Below are positions 1-9,202 of a DNA stretch of 64,000 bases, piece after piece. The stretch covers positions 1-64,000 of the forward strand of contig CALXSY010000003.1 of NCBI GenBank assembly GCA_944391285.1. Direction: 5' to 3'. Each line of letters starts with the position of its first letter. Position 1 is the stretch's first letter. The position numbers were made by a program, and so were the translations under genes. Under the pieces are notes generated by a model. The model was given only the letters and a program-made list of their open reading frames with translations. It made no database searches and had not been told where the DNA came from. This stretch comes from an uncultured Clostridia bacterium (GTDB lineage: Bacteria; Bacillota; Peptococcia; Peptococcales; Peptococcaceae).

Positions 1-100
1 CAGTACGTTGCTTAAATCTTAATTTTGACTACCATAAGGGTGTTTTTGTTCTGTCCGTACAAATTGGGGCAGTACATATTCCGTCTTGGGGGTTTATTAT
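1..100. other. Window edge, no gene recognised
   Basis: I see no convincing gene here. Short open frames exist on both strands but lack ribosome binding sites and recognisable motifs. The stretch lies downstream of the CAT-like gene, and no clear terminator hairpin could be made out. Confidence 0.5.
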
Positions 101-721
101 TCAGCTTAATTTTTTTATTTCTGCTTGCAGGTTTGCCAGAAATTTGCCGGCATGACTTCCGTCCATTTGCGTATGGTGAAATTGAAAAGAAAGTGAAAGA
201 TAATATCTGAACCATTTTCTTTTATATTTCCCCCAAAAAACAAAAGGATTATTAATACCGCTGTTCATGCCGATGATACCGTCAATCTCCGTATCAATAA
301 TTGCTGATGTGCCGATTACCATACATTCAGACGATAAATCTCTGTCCTTACAGCTTAAAGAAACTTCTGCGGTATATTTTAGATAATCAGCGTTATATTT
401 GCTCAAATTTTCGTCAAACAAAATATCGCAGGAGTTGACCTCACCCTCTATATTTTTCACAATGGTATTAACAGCCAATGTATCATATTGCAGCATCTTT
501 TCGCCCACCGGCAAAAGATAAAACTCATTAATACCGACCGCCGCTTTGCCGATACAATAGCCTATTAACATATTGAGCTTCAGCTTCTTTTTCTTGCTTA
601 TGTGCACCAGATTGGTAATATCAAAAGTTTTAAATAGCGTGACCATCGGATTAGGCGCTTTGAGCCAAAGCCCATATGCGTGAGCGCGCTTTGTCTCATT
701 TGGATTTACTTCCTTTGGCAT
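101..721 (-). CDS. CatA-like O-acetyltransferase (chloramphenicol acetyltransferase family)
   Basis: This is a type-A chloramphenicol acetyltransferase-fold protein of about 206 residues, close to the family's usual 210-220. The C-terminal FHHTQMDG segment matches the catalytic HHxxxDG signature: the His is the general base that transfers acetyl from acetyl-CoA to a hydroxyl. A TTG lies 12 nt upstream in frame, but it sits inside the GGAGG ribosome binding site, so I chose the ATG. Many CatA-like proteins in Firmicute genomes have no proven resistance role, so chloramphenicol as substrate is not established. It is the last gene of a minus-strand run of small accessory genes (VOC, XRE, GNAT), the kind of mixture found in acquired or defence-related patches. 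Confidence 0.85.
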   Translation of the reverse strand: MPKEVNPNETKRAHAYGLWLKAPNPMVTLFKTFDITNLVHISKKKKLKLNMLIGYCIGKAAVGINEFYLLPVGEKMLQYDTLAVNTIVKNIEGEVNSCDILFDENLSKYNADYLKYTAEVSLSCKDRDLSSECMVIGTSAIIDTEIDGIIGMNSGINNPFVFWGKYKRKWFRYYLSLSFQFHHTQMDGSHAGKFLANLQAEIKKLS

Positions 722-738
722 TTTATCCTCCAAATTAT

Positions 739-1197
739 TTATCTCAGGCAGGCATTAATAAACTTCATAGGCACATTCATGCGTTCTGCGACCTGTTCCG
801 GCGTCATTCCGCTATCTAAGAAACGCTTGCAAACGACTTTCATATTTTCGCCGACTTCAATAATATGCTTATCTAGGTCATAAAACCGCACAACACGCTG
901 CCCCCAAGAATGTTCTATAATCGAGTGGACATATTCAATATCCAACTCTTTCAGCTTTTCAGTAAATTTATCAAAATCATCTTCCTCAAAGTAAATTTCA
1001 AAATTGTTGCCGCCAAATGAAATTTCTTTTGTGCCGATAAAATCTTTATAGGTTTCTGCGCTCTGCAAAGCCAGCCCTCCCGTTAAGGTTTTATTTGCTC
1101 CAAAATCCATAATGACATGAAATCCAAAAACTTTTTTATAAAACTCTACTGATTTATCTATATCCGTTACCACCAACATAGGATTTTTCATTTTCAT
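739..1197 (-). CDS. VOC-superfamily (glyoxalase/bleomycin resistance-like) protein
   Basis: The first 125 residues have the paired beta-alpha-beta-beta-beta pattern of vicinal oxygen chelate proteins: N-terminal MLVVTDIDKSVEFYKKVFGF and a C-terminal half ending in FYDLDKHIIEVGE, which carries the usual metal-ligand Glu. About 30 C-terminal residues follow and contain a short helical segment (MTPEQVAERMNV) that resembles a helix-turn-helix; its role is unclear. The start is the ATG placed 8 nt after GGAGG; a GTG 15 nt further upstream overlaps that site. The substrate cannot be told: members include dioxygenases, glyoxalases and antibiotic-binding proteins. It lies 17 nt upstream of the acetyltransferase gene and is probably cotranscribed with it. 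Confidence 0.8.
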   Translation of the reverse strand: MKMKNPMLVVTDIDKSVEFYKKVFGFHVIMDFGANKTLTGGLALQSAETYKDFIGTKEISFGGNNFEIYFEEDDFDKFTEKLKELDIEYVHSIIEHSWGQRVVRFYDLDKHIIEVGENMKVVCKRFLDSGMTPEQVAERMNVPMKFINACLR

Positions 1198-1225
1198 TTC
1201 TACTACCTCCACAAACTGCGGCTTA

Positions 1226-1675
1226 TCATTTGCTTAAATTCTGCCAATATTTCAATTTGGGCAGCATATCTGCCATATATGCTCGCACTTGCTCGGCAGA
1301 GTAATTTTCGTTTGCCATGTGTTTTGCACAGAAATTAAGCAAATCCTCAATGTTGTCATAAGTAAATTTGCCGTCCGAATAGCACCATTTGCAATACTCT
1401 TCATTGAAAGCTCCATCTTTCTCTTTGCTAATAATGCCATCATCAAGGGGCATACCGCAGCATTGACAAATAAGTTTTCTTGGTGAGCCTAAAAGTGTGT
1501 TAATTGAAACATCAAAAAACTTCGAAAGCAATTTTAGCGTTTCTGTATTGGGAACTGTTTCACCGTTCTCCCAGCGTGATACTGCTTGTCTGGTGACAAA
1601 TACTTTTTCTGCCAGCTCATCTTGTGACAGCCCTTTTTGTGTTCGCAGTTTAAATATAATATCTTTAGTATCCAT
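1226..1675 (-). CDS. XRE-family transcriptional regulator with C-terminal zinc-ribbon domain
   Basis: Residues 1-60 are a lambda-repressor-type helix-turn-helix (LRTQKGLSQDELAEKV, then VTRQAVSRWENGETVPN). A linker follows, and then a Cys-rich module, CQCCGMPLDDG with a later CKWC pair, typical of the putative zinc-ribbon domain fused to XRE regulators in Firmicutes. The ATG is preceded by GGAGG at good spacing; an in-frame ATG 33 nt upstream has no such site. It is probably a local regulator of the VOC and acetyltransferase genes downstream of it in the same direction. Ligand and target operator are unknown. Confidence 0.85.
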   Translation of the reverse strand: MDTKDIIFKLRTQKGLSQDELAEKVFVTRQAVSRWENGETVPNTETLKLLSKFFDVSINTLLGSPRKLICQCCGMPLDDGIISKEKDGAFNEEYCKWCYSDGKFTYDNIEDLLNFCAKHMANENYSAEQVRAYMADMLPKLKYWQNLSK

Positions 1676-1752
1676 TAAAGCCGCCTCCTTAGCAATATTA
1701 TAATGCATACTTTTCTAACAAGCAAGCAACCCGCTGTTGCTATGAGCCTATT

Positions 1753-2196
1753 TCAAATATATTTTCGCAAGTAAACCATGTCTATCAACTGTACATCACC
1801 ATCATAAATTGGATGGTCATAGTTATCAAGAAAAAAGTTTTCGACGATATGTGAACGAACAAATCCGCACTTTTCATAAAAGGGGATTGTTGATGGGCTG
1901 TCACCCGTTCCAACCTGCAATATCGAATACTCTCCCTGATATTTTTTGACAATAAACTCAATTAACGCTTTACCGTAGCCTTTGCCTTGAAACTGCGGAT
2001 CTGTGGCAAGATTTTTTATTTCAAGCACTCCGCCGCCGACATCTAGCACAACACATTCAGCCTTTATGCCATTATCTTCTAAAACATACATCATGCCTTT
2101 ATCTAGATAACGATCGATCATATCTTCTTGTTCATCTGCCAAAAGAAGTAAATCAAGGTATTGCTTTTTATCTTCTTTTATTTCTTTTATATTCAT
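1753..2196 (-). CDS. GNAT-family N-acetyltransferase
   Basis: A single GNAT domain of about 147 residues. Motif A is clear: LEIKNLATDPQFQGKGYGKAL contains the Q-x-x-G-x-G/A acetyl-CoA pyrophosphate loop (QGKGYG). IPFYEKCGFVRS is the C-terminal beta-bulge segment common to the family. The start is the ATG following GAGGC; an in-frame GTG 18 nt upstream overlaps that site. The acceptor substrate cannot be inferred. It is the most upstream of four same-strand accessory genes. Confidence 0.85.
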   Translation of the reverse strand: MNIKEIKEDKKQYLDLLLLADEQEDMIDRYLDKGMMYVLEDNGIKAECVVLDVGGGVLEIKNLATDPQFQGKGYGKALIEFIVKKYQGEYSILQVGTGDSPSTIPFYEKCGFVRSHIVENFFLDNYDHPIYDGDVQLIDMVYLRKYI

Positions 2197-2288
2197 AGTA
2201 TCTGCCTCATACACTTATTTTTTATTTCTATTCTAAAAAATGGGTAATTCCTTGCCGGAACTGCCCATTAAATTTGCTTGTATATTTT

Positions 2289-4202
2289 TTAATAGAGCTT
2301 TGCTCCAGCCGGAATATGGTCATCTACCATCAGCAAATGCAGTCTTTCCTCGCCTTCCTCTTTATGCACGGCAGAGATAAGCATGCCGCAGGAATCAATG
2401 CCCATCATTGCTCTCGGCGGCAGATTTACTATGGCAATACAAGTTTTGCCGATTACATCTTCCGGCTCATAATATTCATGAATACCGCTTAGGATTGTCC
2501 GATTTTCGCCGCTGCCGTCGTCTAAAGTGAATTTCAGGAGCTTTTTAGACTTAGGCACTGCTTCGCAAGCAATAACCTTTACCGCCCGGAAATCGGATTT
2601 AGAGAAGGTCTCAAAATCCACAAACTCCTTAAACAAAGGCTCGATTTCTACTTTAGAGAAATCAATTTTTTCCGGCTCGGCTTTGGGAGCTTCCACAGCC
2701 TTGTCAGCCTTAGCGGCAGCCTCACCCTGCAAACGCATGGTGGGGAATAAAATAACGTCACGGATTGATTGAGCTTTAGTCAAAAGCATAACCAAACGGT
2801 CAATGCCGATACCCAAACCACCGGTCGGCGGCAAGCCGTATTCCAAAGCAGTGATATAATCCTCGTCCATGGGATGAGCCTCATCATCGCCTTTTTCCTT
2901 TTCCTCTACTTGCTTTTTAAAACGCTCGTATTGGTCGATAGGGTCGTTTAACTCGGAGAATGCATTGGCATGCTCTCTGCCGACGATGAATAATTCAAAT
3001 CTATCGGTCATCTCGGGATTTTCCGGATTGCGCTTAGCCAAGGGAGAAACCTCGATAGGATATTCGGTAATAAAGGTCGGCTGAATCAGCTTTTCTTCAG
3101 CAGCAGCCTCGAATAATTCGCTCAAGATTTTTCCTTTTGGCATATCGGTTGTGTCAATATCATATTTTGCGGCACAAGCTTTCAACTCTTCCAAACTGGC
3201 AGTATAATAATCAATGCCCGCATATTTTTTTACAGCCTCTGCCATGGTCATGCGCTGCCAAGGGCTCTCTAAATCAACGCTGTATTCCTCATAATTAATC
3301 ACTGCACTGCCGCAAACTTTTCTGGCAACGGTGCGAATCATATCTTCGGTGATATCCATCATATCGGTATAATCGCCATAAGCTTGATATAATTCCAGCA
3401 AGGTGAATTCGGGGTTATGACGGGTGTCGATGCCTTCGTTGCGGAATACTCTGCCGATTTCATATACCCGCTCCAAACCGCCGACAATCAAGCGTTTTAA
3501 GTGCAATTCTAAGGCGATGCGCATATAAAGCTGCATGTCCAAAGCATTGTGATGGGTGACAAAAGGTCTGGCAGCAGCACCGCCGGCGATAGTATGCAAA
3601 ACCGGAGTTTCTACTTCCAAGAAATTTTTGCCGTCTAAATATTCACGGATAGCCGAAACAATCTTGCTGCGCATAACAAAGGTATTTTTAGCCTCTTTAT
3701 TCATGATTAAATCAACATATCTCTGGCGGTAACGGGCTTCGACGTCGGTTAAACCATGGAATTTTTCCGGCAACGGACGCAGGGATTTGCTTAAATGGGT
3801 ATATTCCAAAACGGAGATACTCAATTCTCCTCTTTCGGTGATGAAAACCTTGCCTCTGATGCCGATGATATCGCCGATATCAGCTTTTTTAAACAGCCAA
3901 TGGCTGTCCTCGCCGGCTACATCTAAGCGGGAATAAATTTGAATATTGCCGCTTAAATCCTCAACATTGCCGAATCCGGCTTTGCCTTGACCGCGCTTAG
4001 CCATCAGTCTACCGGCAATGGTTACTTCTGTAGCGTCTTTGATTAATTGTTCTTGATTAGCTATAATCTCTGCAATATGATGAGAAGGTACAAACTTTTG
4101 ACCAAAAGGATTAATTCCCTTTTCTTTTAACGCTTCCATCTTTTCTATGCGTACCTGCATCAATTGATTTATTTCTCTGTCTGCTTTTGCTTCCTTAGCC
4201 AA
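2289..4202 (-). CDS. lysS: Lysyl-tRNA synthetase (class II) with fused C-terminal tRNA-binding domain
   Basis: Charges tRNA-Lys with lysine in the cytosol. Residues about 1-500 are a complete bacterial class II LysRS: OB-fold anticodon-binding domain ([16 protein letters not shown]), motif 2 region ([18 protein letters not shown]) and motif 3 ([14 protein letters not shown]). An Ala/Lys-rich linker ([18 protein letters not shown]) follows. The last ~110 residues ([20 protein letters not shown] through the acidic end) are a Trbp111/MetG-C/EMAPII-type OB-fold tRNA-binding domain. At 637 residues it is about 140 longer than usual LysS. The start is TTG, 9 nt after AGAGGAG. It follows greA by 15 nt, probably one transcript. 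Confidence 0.95.
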   Translation of the reverse strand: MAKEAKADREINQLMQVRIEKMEALKEKGINPFGQKFVPSHHIAEIIANQEQLIKDATEVTIAGRLMAKRGQGKAGFGNVEDLSGNIQIYSRLDVAGEDSHWLFKKADIGDIIGIRGKVFITERGELSISVLEYTHLSKSLRPLPEKFHGLTDVEARYRQRYVDLIMNKEAKNTFVMRSKIVSAIREYLDGKNFLEVETPVLHTIAGGAAARPFVTHHNALDMQLYMRIALELHLKRLIVGGLERVYEIGRVFRNEGIDTRHNPEFTLLELYQAYGDYTDMMDITEDMIRTVARKVCGSAVINYEEYSVDLESPWQRMTMAEAVKKYAGIDYYTASLEELKACAAKYDIDTTDMPKGKILSELFEAAAEEKLIQPTFITEYPIEVSPLAKRNPENPEMTDRFELFIVGREHANAFSELNDPIDQYERFKKQVEEKEKGDDEAHPMDEDYITALEYGLPPTGGLGIGIDRLVMLLTKAQSIRDVILFPTMRLQGEAAAKADKAVEAPKAEPEKIDFSKVEIEPLFKEFVDFETFSKSDFRAVKVIACEAVPKSKKLLKFTLDDGSGENRTILSGIHEYYEPEDVIGKTCIAIVNLPPRAMMGIDSCGMLISAVHKEEGEERLHLLMVDDHIPAGAKLY

Positions 4203-4217
4203 TGTTATGCTCCTCTC

Positions 4218-4703
4218 TTACTCATGATCGACTTTTAATATCTCATATTGCACAATACCGCTGGGGCTTTCAACATCAACTATATCTCCGACTCTGTGGC
4301 CAATGATAGCTTTGCCTACGGGAGATTCGTTGGAAATACGGTTATTCATCGGATCAGCTTCGACGGTACCGACAATTTTATATTCCTCTTCCTCGTCTTC
4401 ATCATCGCCTACAAAACGAATAGTTACTTTAGCGCCGATGGTAATTGTGCCGTCGTCAACTTTGATGCCGTCTTCAATAACCTGTACGTTGCTGAGCATT
4501 TCTTCTAAGCGCTGAATTTCGCCTTCAATAAAAGCCTGCTCATTTTTAGCATCATCATACTCGGAGTTTTCACTCAAGTCACCAAAGCCGATAGCTTGTT
4601 TTAAGCGTTCTGCTACTTCTTTGCGGCGAACTGTTTTTAAGTTTTCTAATTCCTGCTGCAGCTTTTCTAAGCCTTCCTGGGTTAAAAATACGTTCTTCTC
4701 CAT
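4218..4703 (-). CDS. greA: Transcription elongation factor GreA
   Basis: GreA rescues backtracked RNA polymerase by stimulating cleavage of the 3' end of the transcript. The 161-residue length is standard. The N-terminal coiled coil carries the conserved [16 protein letters not shown] segment, whose acidic residues at the tip promote cleavage, and the C-terminal FKBP-like domain ends with [23 protein letters not shown]. It is the first gene of a greA-lysS pair. A consensus promoter lies upstream, with a hairpin followed by a U-rich stretch in the leader. Confidence 0.97.
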   Translation of the reverse strand: MEKNVFLTQEGLEKLQQELENLKTVRRKEVAERLKQAIGFGDLSENSEYDDAKNEQAFIEGEIQRLEEMLSNVQVIEDGIKVDDGTITIGAKVTIRFVGDDEDEEEEYKIVGTVEADPMNNRISNESPVGKAIIGHRVGDIVDVESPSGIVQYEILKVDHE

Positions 4704-4755
4704 TATTATGCGCTCCTTTTATCTATAGTCAATTTCAATCAGCAATAAAACTAAA

Positions 4756-4775
4756 CACCGACTTTTTAGCCGGTG
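4756..4775 (-). terminator. Terminator-like hairpin in the greA leader
   Basis: In the transcribed direction this folds as an 8-bp stem (CACCGGCT / AGTCGGTG, one G-U pair) with an AAAA tetraloop, followed by TTTAGTTTTATT. It lies roughly 10-30 nt after the expected transcription start and about 50 nt before the greA start codon. It could end a share of transcripts early and leave a ~40-nt leader RNA. Function is inferred only from structure. Confidence 0.45.
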
Positions 4776-4790
4776 CAGGATACTCATATT

Positions 4791-4819
4791 ATTATATATA
4801 AATCCTTGATTTTTGTCAA
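4791..4819 (-). promoter_or_regulatory. greA-lysS promoter
   Basis: Perfect housekeeping consensus on the minus strand: TTGACA, 17-nt spacer, TATAAT. Confidence 0.8.
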
Positions 4820-4938
4820 GCAAAAGTATGTTTTTTCCCCCTTTTGCATAATGAAATTTTGTTTATCAAAAATAAATATTCGATAAAGTTTTTCAGGAAA
4901 ATAATATATTTCCCTTTATTTTTCCCAATAGTATATGC

Positions 4939-4944
4939 TATAAT
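4939..4944 (+). promoter_or_regulatory. gap promoter (extended -10)
   Basis: TATAAT preceded by TGC (extended -10). The -35 at 17-nt spacing (TTATTT) is weak, so the element probably relies on the TG motif. It lies about 50 nt upstream of the gap start. Confidence 0.6.
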
Positions 4945-4994
4945 AGTTTTAAGGTAGCATAATAATACATAAATATGTAAGGAGGATTTTTCTT

Positions 4995-5999
4995 ATGGCT
5001 ATCAAACTTGGTATTAATGGTTTTGGACGTATCGGCAGACTGTGCCTCAGAGTAGCTATGGGTCGTGACGATGTTGAGGTAGTAGCAATTAACAGCACTT
5101 CCGATCCCCAAGGCACTGCCCATTTGTTTGAATTTGATTCTACTCACGGCACTTACAAAGGCGAGGTGTCTTATGACGAAAATCATTTGATCATCGACGG
5201 CAAAGCTATTACTTTAGTTTCTACCAGAGATCCTAAAGAAATTAAATGGGGCGAATTAGGTGTAGATGTAGTTTTAGAGTGCACCGGCAAATTCAAAGGC
5301 CGCTCCGACGCTGCTGTACATTTGGAAAACGGCGCTAAAAAGGTTATCATCTCTGCTCCCGGCAAAGATGTCGACAATACTATCGTTATGGGTGTCAATG
5401 AAAACACCTACGACCCCGCTGCACAGGATATTTTATCCAACGCATCCTGCACCACCAACTGCCTGGCTCCTATCGTTAAAGTAATTAACGATAATTACAC
5501 CATTAAAGCCGGCATGATGACCACTGTTCACTCTTTCACCAATGACCAAAAGAACTTAGACAGCCGTCATAAGGATTACCGCCGGGCTCGCGGCTGCACA
5601 CAGTCAATTGTGCCCACTACCACCGGTGCTGCCAAAGCTATCGGCTTAGTTATCCCGGAGTTAAACGGCAAATTAAACGGTATGGCGCTTCGTGTGCCGA
5701 CTCCCAATGTTTCCTTGGTTGATTTGGTGCTTACATTAGAAGAAAACGTTACTGCTGAAGAAGTCAATGCTAAGTTTAAAGCTGCTGCTGAAGGTGAGCT
5801 CAAAGGTTATTTAGCTTACACCGAAAAACCATTGGTTTCCATCGATTTCAACGGCAACAGTGCTTCCGGCATTGTTGACGCCCTCTCCACTATGGTGGTA
5901 GGCGGCAATATGCTTAAAGTCTTAGGCTGGTACGACAACGAATGGGGCTACAGCTGCCGGGTTGTTGATTTAGCTAAATATGTAGGCGAAAGATTATAA
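4995..5999 (+). CDS. gap: Glyceraldehyde-3-phosphate dehydrogenase, type I
   Basis: NAD-dependent oxidation and phosphorylation of glyceraldehyde 3-phosphate in glycolysis/gluconeogenesis. The 334-residue length is standard. The N-terminal Rossmann motif is KLGINGFGRIGRL; the catalytic centre is SNASCTTNCLAP with the nucleophilic Cys; WYDNEWGYSCRVVDL is the C-terminal signature. It has a good ribosome binding site (AAGGAGG) and its own terminator, so it appears monocistronic; no pgk or tpi follows, unlike many clostridial gap operons. Confidence 0.97.
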   Translation: MAIKLGINGFGRIGRLCLRVAMGRDDVEVVAINSTSDPQGTAHLFEFDSTHGTYKGEVSYDENHLIIDGKAITLVSTRDPKEIKWGELGVDVVLECTGKFKGRSDAAVHLENGAKKVIISAPGKDVDNTIVMGVNENTYDPAAQDILSNASCTTNCLAPIVKVINDNYTIKAGMMTTVHSFTNDQKNLDSRHKDYRRARGCTQSIVPTTTGAAKAIGLVIPELNGKLNGMALRVPTPNVSLVDLVLTLEENVTAEEVNAKFKAAAEGELKGYLAYTEKPLVSIDFNGNSASGIVDALSTMVVGGNMLKVLGWYDNEWGYSCRVVDLAKYVGERL

Positions 6000-6006
6000 A
6001 ATATTT

Positions 6007-6036
6007 CCCGATAGGATAACCTATCGGGATTTTTTT
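6007..6036 (+). terminator. gap terminator
   Basis: Stem CCCGATAGG / CCTATCGGG with an ATAA loop, followed by a run of seven T, directly after the gap stop codon. Confidence 0.85.
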
Positions 6037-6051
6037 ATGCCAAATTGCCAT

Positions 6052-6078
6052 AAAAAATCCGCCGGAAAGTCCGACGGA
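6052..6078 (-). terminator. Terminator of the dsr operon
   Basis: On the minus strand: stem TCCGTCGGA / TCCGGCGGA (one G-U pair) with a CTT loop, followed by TTTTTTA, 7 nt after the dsrM stop codon. Confidence 0.8.
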
Positions 6079-6085
6079 ATTTTTA

Positions 6086-7081
6086 TTATTCATCTTTGTC
6101 CAAAGGCAAGCCTACGGCACGCATCTTATCGCGGAATTCGTCTTCGTATTCCTCATAAGTATGAACCTTAACAACCGGGTTCCACGGATTTTCGTGTCTA
6201 ACCATACGGTTATTGTTAGCCATGTTACGAGTCGGGCTGAAGAAGATACCGCCGGCATGCATGAGTTTGCTCAAGGGGAAGTAAATCAACAATACGCAAA
6301 CCAAGGCTAAATGGATATAGAACATAATGCTGATGTCACCGGGAACAGTAGGATTGAAAGTAACCCAACCCATAGCCAATTCTTTAATTCTGGTTACGTC
6401 AACATGGGTTAAATAACGCATCAAAATGCCGCTGCAGCCAATGCCCAACAATAAGAACAACGGGAAATAGTCATTCAATAAGCTGATGTAACGAACCTTA
6501 TCAAGGAACAATCGGCGGCACAAAAGCAAGCCTAAGCCGGCAACCATGATAAAGCCGGTCAAATACAATGCTTGTAAGTTAACCCAGAACACACCGTCAA
6601 TTTTTTCCCATAATTGGACAAAGCCCGGAACAGGATCGGTAATAAAGCGCAAATGACGAACCAAAACGAAGAAAAAGCCCCAGTGGAACATCAAGGCAAA
6701 CAGCCAAAGCCATTTTTCCCATTGGTAAGCCAAGTTGCCGTCTTCGGTCAATTCAGCTTTAGTGTTTCTAAATAAGGAGCGGAAGGTCAAAACTTCCAAA
6801 ATCATTCTTACTACTACCCAGCCTTTGCTGGATGGGTTTTCAATTTTATTTTGTTTGATGAAATCCAAGGATTTTTGCTGACCGCAAGTAGTCGGAATTC
6901 TAAAAGGTACCGGTGATTTTGCCCATTTTACGATGCGATAGATAAAGCCAATGATAAAGCAGGCTACCGCTACATAAGGCAAAACAATGCCAAATAGAGC
7001 ACTTAATCCGAGTACTTCGACGCCAATATAGGTAATTGCGATAATGGCAACTACTAATAATAAGCCTACAAGTATACTCAT
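6086..7081 (-). CDS. dsrM: DsrM, membrane cytochrome b subunit of the DsrMKJOP complex
   Basis: A NarI-like integral membrane subunit of 331 residues that oxidises menaquinol and passes electrons to DsrK. About six hydrophobic helices are visible: two at residues 1-50 and the rest after residue 120. His residues within helices (FALMFHWGFFFVLVRH; FYIHLALVCVLL) are the likely heme b ligands. A soluble tail (KVHTYEEYEDEFRDKMRAVGLPLDKDE) closes the protein. It is the last gene of the operon, whereas sulfate reducers usually have dsrM first. Its ATG follows GGAGG 40 nt after the dsrP stop. Confidence 0.9.
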   Translation of the reverse strand: MSILVGLLLVVAIIAITYIGVEVLGLSALFGIVLPYVAVACFIIGFIYRIVKWAKSPVPFRIPTTCGQQKSLDFIKQNKIENPSSKGWVVVRMILEVLTFRSLFRNTKAELTEDGNLAYQWEKWLWLFALMFHWGFFFVLVRHLRFITDPVPGFVQLWEKIDGVFWVNLQALYLTGFIMVAGLGLLLCRRLFLDKVRYISLLNDYFPLFLLLGIGCSGILMRYLTHVDVTRIKELAMGWVTFNPTVPGDISIMFYIHLALVCVLLIYFPLSKLMHAGGIFFSPTRNMANNNRMVRHENPWNPVVKVHTYEEYEDEFRDKMRAVGLPLDKDE

Positions 7082-7120
7082 CGTTTTTCCTCCATTCTTC
7101 TGTGAATCAATGTCAGTATT

Positions 7121-8395
7121 TTATTCGTCTTCGTCTTCTCTGTCTTTGTCACGGGCAACGGTATCAACAAACATACCTTTTTCCGTGGTCAATTTCAAAG
7201 CCAAGCCGGCTCTGTCCTCAGGAACGTAAGCACCGGGATCACGGTCCTTTTTAACTACAACTACCAATTTAAAGAGGATGGTCGCAATCAAAATACCGAT
7301 AGCAAAAATACCGACAATTATCAAAAACTCCACAGCAGTCATATGGTAAGAAGCAATTTCACCAAAGGGAGTTTCAGATAAACCACCGATGATGAAGGTC
7401 AAACCTTTTTCAATATACATTGAAAGAAATACCAAGGCACAAGCAAAACCTAATTTAACCGGATTTTCTCTGTTTTGGCGCGGAATCAATAAGAACAGCG
7501 CAAAAACAACACAGATTACAAATACAATCATAAACGGTACAAATTGGTTATGTCCATGTAAACCAAAGAATAAATACTGCAACGCAGCTTTATGACTGGG
7601 CACATTGGAATAAAAAGCAGTAAAGAATTCGCAGCCTACCATGAAAATAGTTGCGGTGTATGCATAAGCAATGATTACCGACAATTTTTTGATAGCATTC
7701 CAGCCTGCATCGAATCCGCATAATTTTTTGAGCAAGAAGCAGATCAAAATGATTAAAGAAGGACCGGTTGCAAAAGCACTGGCTAAGAATTTAGCCGGCA
7801 GCATAGCAGTCAAGAAGTAATGACGGCTGGGCAAACCGGAATACAGGAATGCTGTTACGATATGGATACTGAAAGCGAAAGGAATAGAAACCAATGCCAA
7901 AGCCTTAACCCATTTTTTATAATGTAAGCCTTTGTTTTCCGCTTGCAGTACAGAATAACCAACAACTAAGTTTAACAATAAATAGCAGGGCAAAACTACC
8001 GAATCCCAGAACAACATGGAGTGCGGAGTTGCATAGATATAAACGTTAAACAATTTCATCGGCGAACCGATGTCCACTACTACGAATAAGAGTGCCATGA
8101 TTACGGCAGGAATAGCCAAGAATTCACCGACAACAGTAATGCGTCCGAATTCTTTAACATTGTGCAAATAATATGGCAAAACGATCATAACACCACCGGC
8201 AGCTACACCGACAAAGAATGTTAAGTGACCGATATACATACCCCAGGAGATATCACGGCTCATACCAGTGACCGTAAATCCTTGAGTCATTTGGTAAAGA
8301 TAAGCTGCAAAGCCTACTGCAATGAGGGCGATTAAAAACAGTACCCAAGCCCAGTATGATTTGCTGGTTCTTTTGATTAGCGCTTTTTCAATCAT
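7121..8395 (-). CDS. dsrP: DsrP, NrfD-like integral membrane subunit
   Basis: A 424-residue polytopic membrane protein of the NrfD/PsrC family with about ten hydrophobic helices (SYWAWVLFLIALIAVGFAAY onward). The family exchanges electrons between menaquinol and a periplasmic-side iron-sulfur partner, here DsrO encoded directly upstream. GMYIGHLTFFVGVAAGGVM is a typical NrfD segment. The C-terminus is charged (VARDKDREDEDE) and probably cytoplasmic. The gene lies 16 nt after dsrO with its own GGAGGG ribosome binding site. Confidence 0.93.
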   Translation of the reverse strand: MIEKALIKRTSKSYWAWVLFLIALIAVGFAAYLYQMTQGFTVTGMSRDISWGMYIGHLTFFVGVAAGGVMIVLPYYLHNVKEFGRITVVGEFLAIPAVIMALLFVVVDIGSPMKLFNVYIYATPHSMLFWDSVVLPCYLLLNLVVGYSVLQAENKGLHYKKWVKALALVSIPFAFSIHIVTAFLYSGLPSRHYFLTAMLPAKFLASAFATGPSLIILICFLLKKLCGFDAGWNAIKKLSVIIAYAYTATIFMVGCEFFTAFYSNVPSHKAALQYLFFGLHGHNQFVPFMIVFVICVVFALFLLIPRQNRENPVKLGFACALVFLSMYIEKGLTFIIGGLSETPFGEIASYHMTAVEFLIIVGIFAIGILIATILFKLVVVVKKDRDPGAYVPEDRAGLALKLTTEKGMFVDTVARDKDREDEDE

Positions 8396-8411
8396 TGATT
8401 AATCTCCCTCC

Positions 8412-9197
8412 TTAAATAATGTAGTACACTTTAGGCTTGGTGCCTAAGTTGATCTTGCGCTGTAAGGTGAAGTTTTCGGCAATCAATTTGCTTACTTTGG
8501 ACTCCGGATCATTTAAATCACCAAAGCTGATAGCTCCACCGGCAGCTTCTACACATAAAGGCAATTGACCTACAGCTACACGCTCAGCACAGAAGTTGCA
8601 TTTTTCTACAACACCTTTCATGCGAGTCGGATAAGCGTAGTTTACTTCATCTAAGTAATCACGAGGATTTACGAAGTTAAAGCTTCTTGCGCCGTAAGGA
8701 CAAGCAGCCATGCAGTTACGGCAGCCGATGCAGCGGTGCATATCCATTAAAACAATACCTTGATCGTTGGTAAAGGTTGCTTTAGTAGGGCATACCCGGA
8801 CACATACCGGAGATTCACAGTGGTTGCACAAAGCTACGAAATCTTTATCGGCAAATTTCTCTGCCAAACGCTCGGTAGTCTCACCAGCAAAAAGATTAAC
8901 ATATTTTTCTGCCCAAATCCATTTAACTTCGTCTTTTTCATTAGGCACATTAGGCACATTGTGGAATGCATGGCAAACTTTCTGCAATTCAGCGATTTTT
9001 TCACTGTCAATTTCACGCATATCGATTACCATACCCATAGCTGTGCCTTTCAGGCGTTTAACATTCTTTTGGTAAGTTCCGGTAGTAGCGGTGGTAGCAG
9101 CGGAGGCAACAGAAGATGCGCCTATCGCAGCAGCAGAAACGCCAGCGGCACATAATGTACCTAATTTCAAGAACTTACGTCTGCTCATTTTTTCCAT
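8412..9197 (-). CDS. dsrO: DsrO, Tat-exported ferredoxin-like iron-sulfur subunit
   Basis: Residues 1-34 are a twin-arginine signal peptide (SRRKFLK, a hydrophobic stretch, then ASA), so the protein acts outside the membrane. Cys groups for [4Fe-4S] clusters are visible: C75 in CHAFHNVP, C124/127/132/136 (CNHCESPVCVRVCP), C156/159/162/166 (CIGCRNCMAACP) and C200/203/215. It wires the tri-heme DsrJ to the membrane subunit DsrP. Length (261) and cluster pattern fit DsrO/HmcB-type proteins, and the flanking dsrJ and dsrP fix the identity. Confidence 0.93.
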   Translation of the reverse strand: MEKMSRRKFLKLGTLCAAGVSAAAIGASSVASAATTATTGTYQKNVKRLKGTAMGMVIDMREIDSEKIAELQKVCHAFHNVPNVPNEKDEVKWIWAEKYVNLFAGETTERLAEKFADKDFVALCNHCESPVCVRVCPTKATFTNDQGIVLMDMHRCIGCRNCMAACPYGARSFNFVNPRDYLDEVNYAYPTRMKGVVEKCNFCAERVAVGQLPLCVEAAGGAISFGDLNDPESKVSKLIAENFTLQRKINLGTKPKVYYII

Positions 9198-9202
9198 CTT
9201 GC

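Noticed and set aside
8760-9155. Open frames antisense to dsrO
   Set aside because: Shadow frames of a strongly conserved iron-sulfur protein, without ribosome binding sites.
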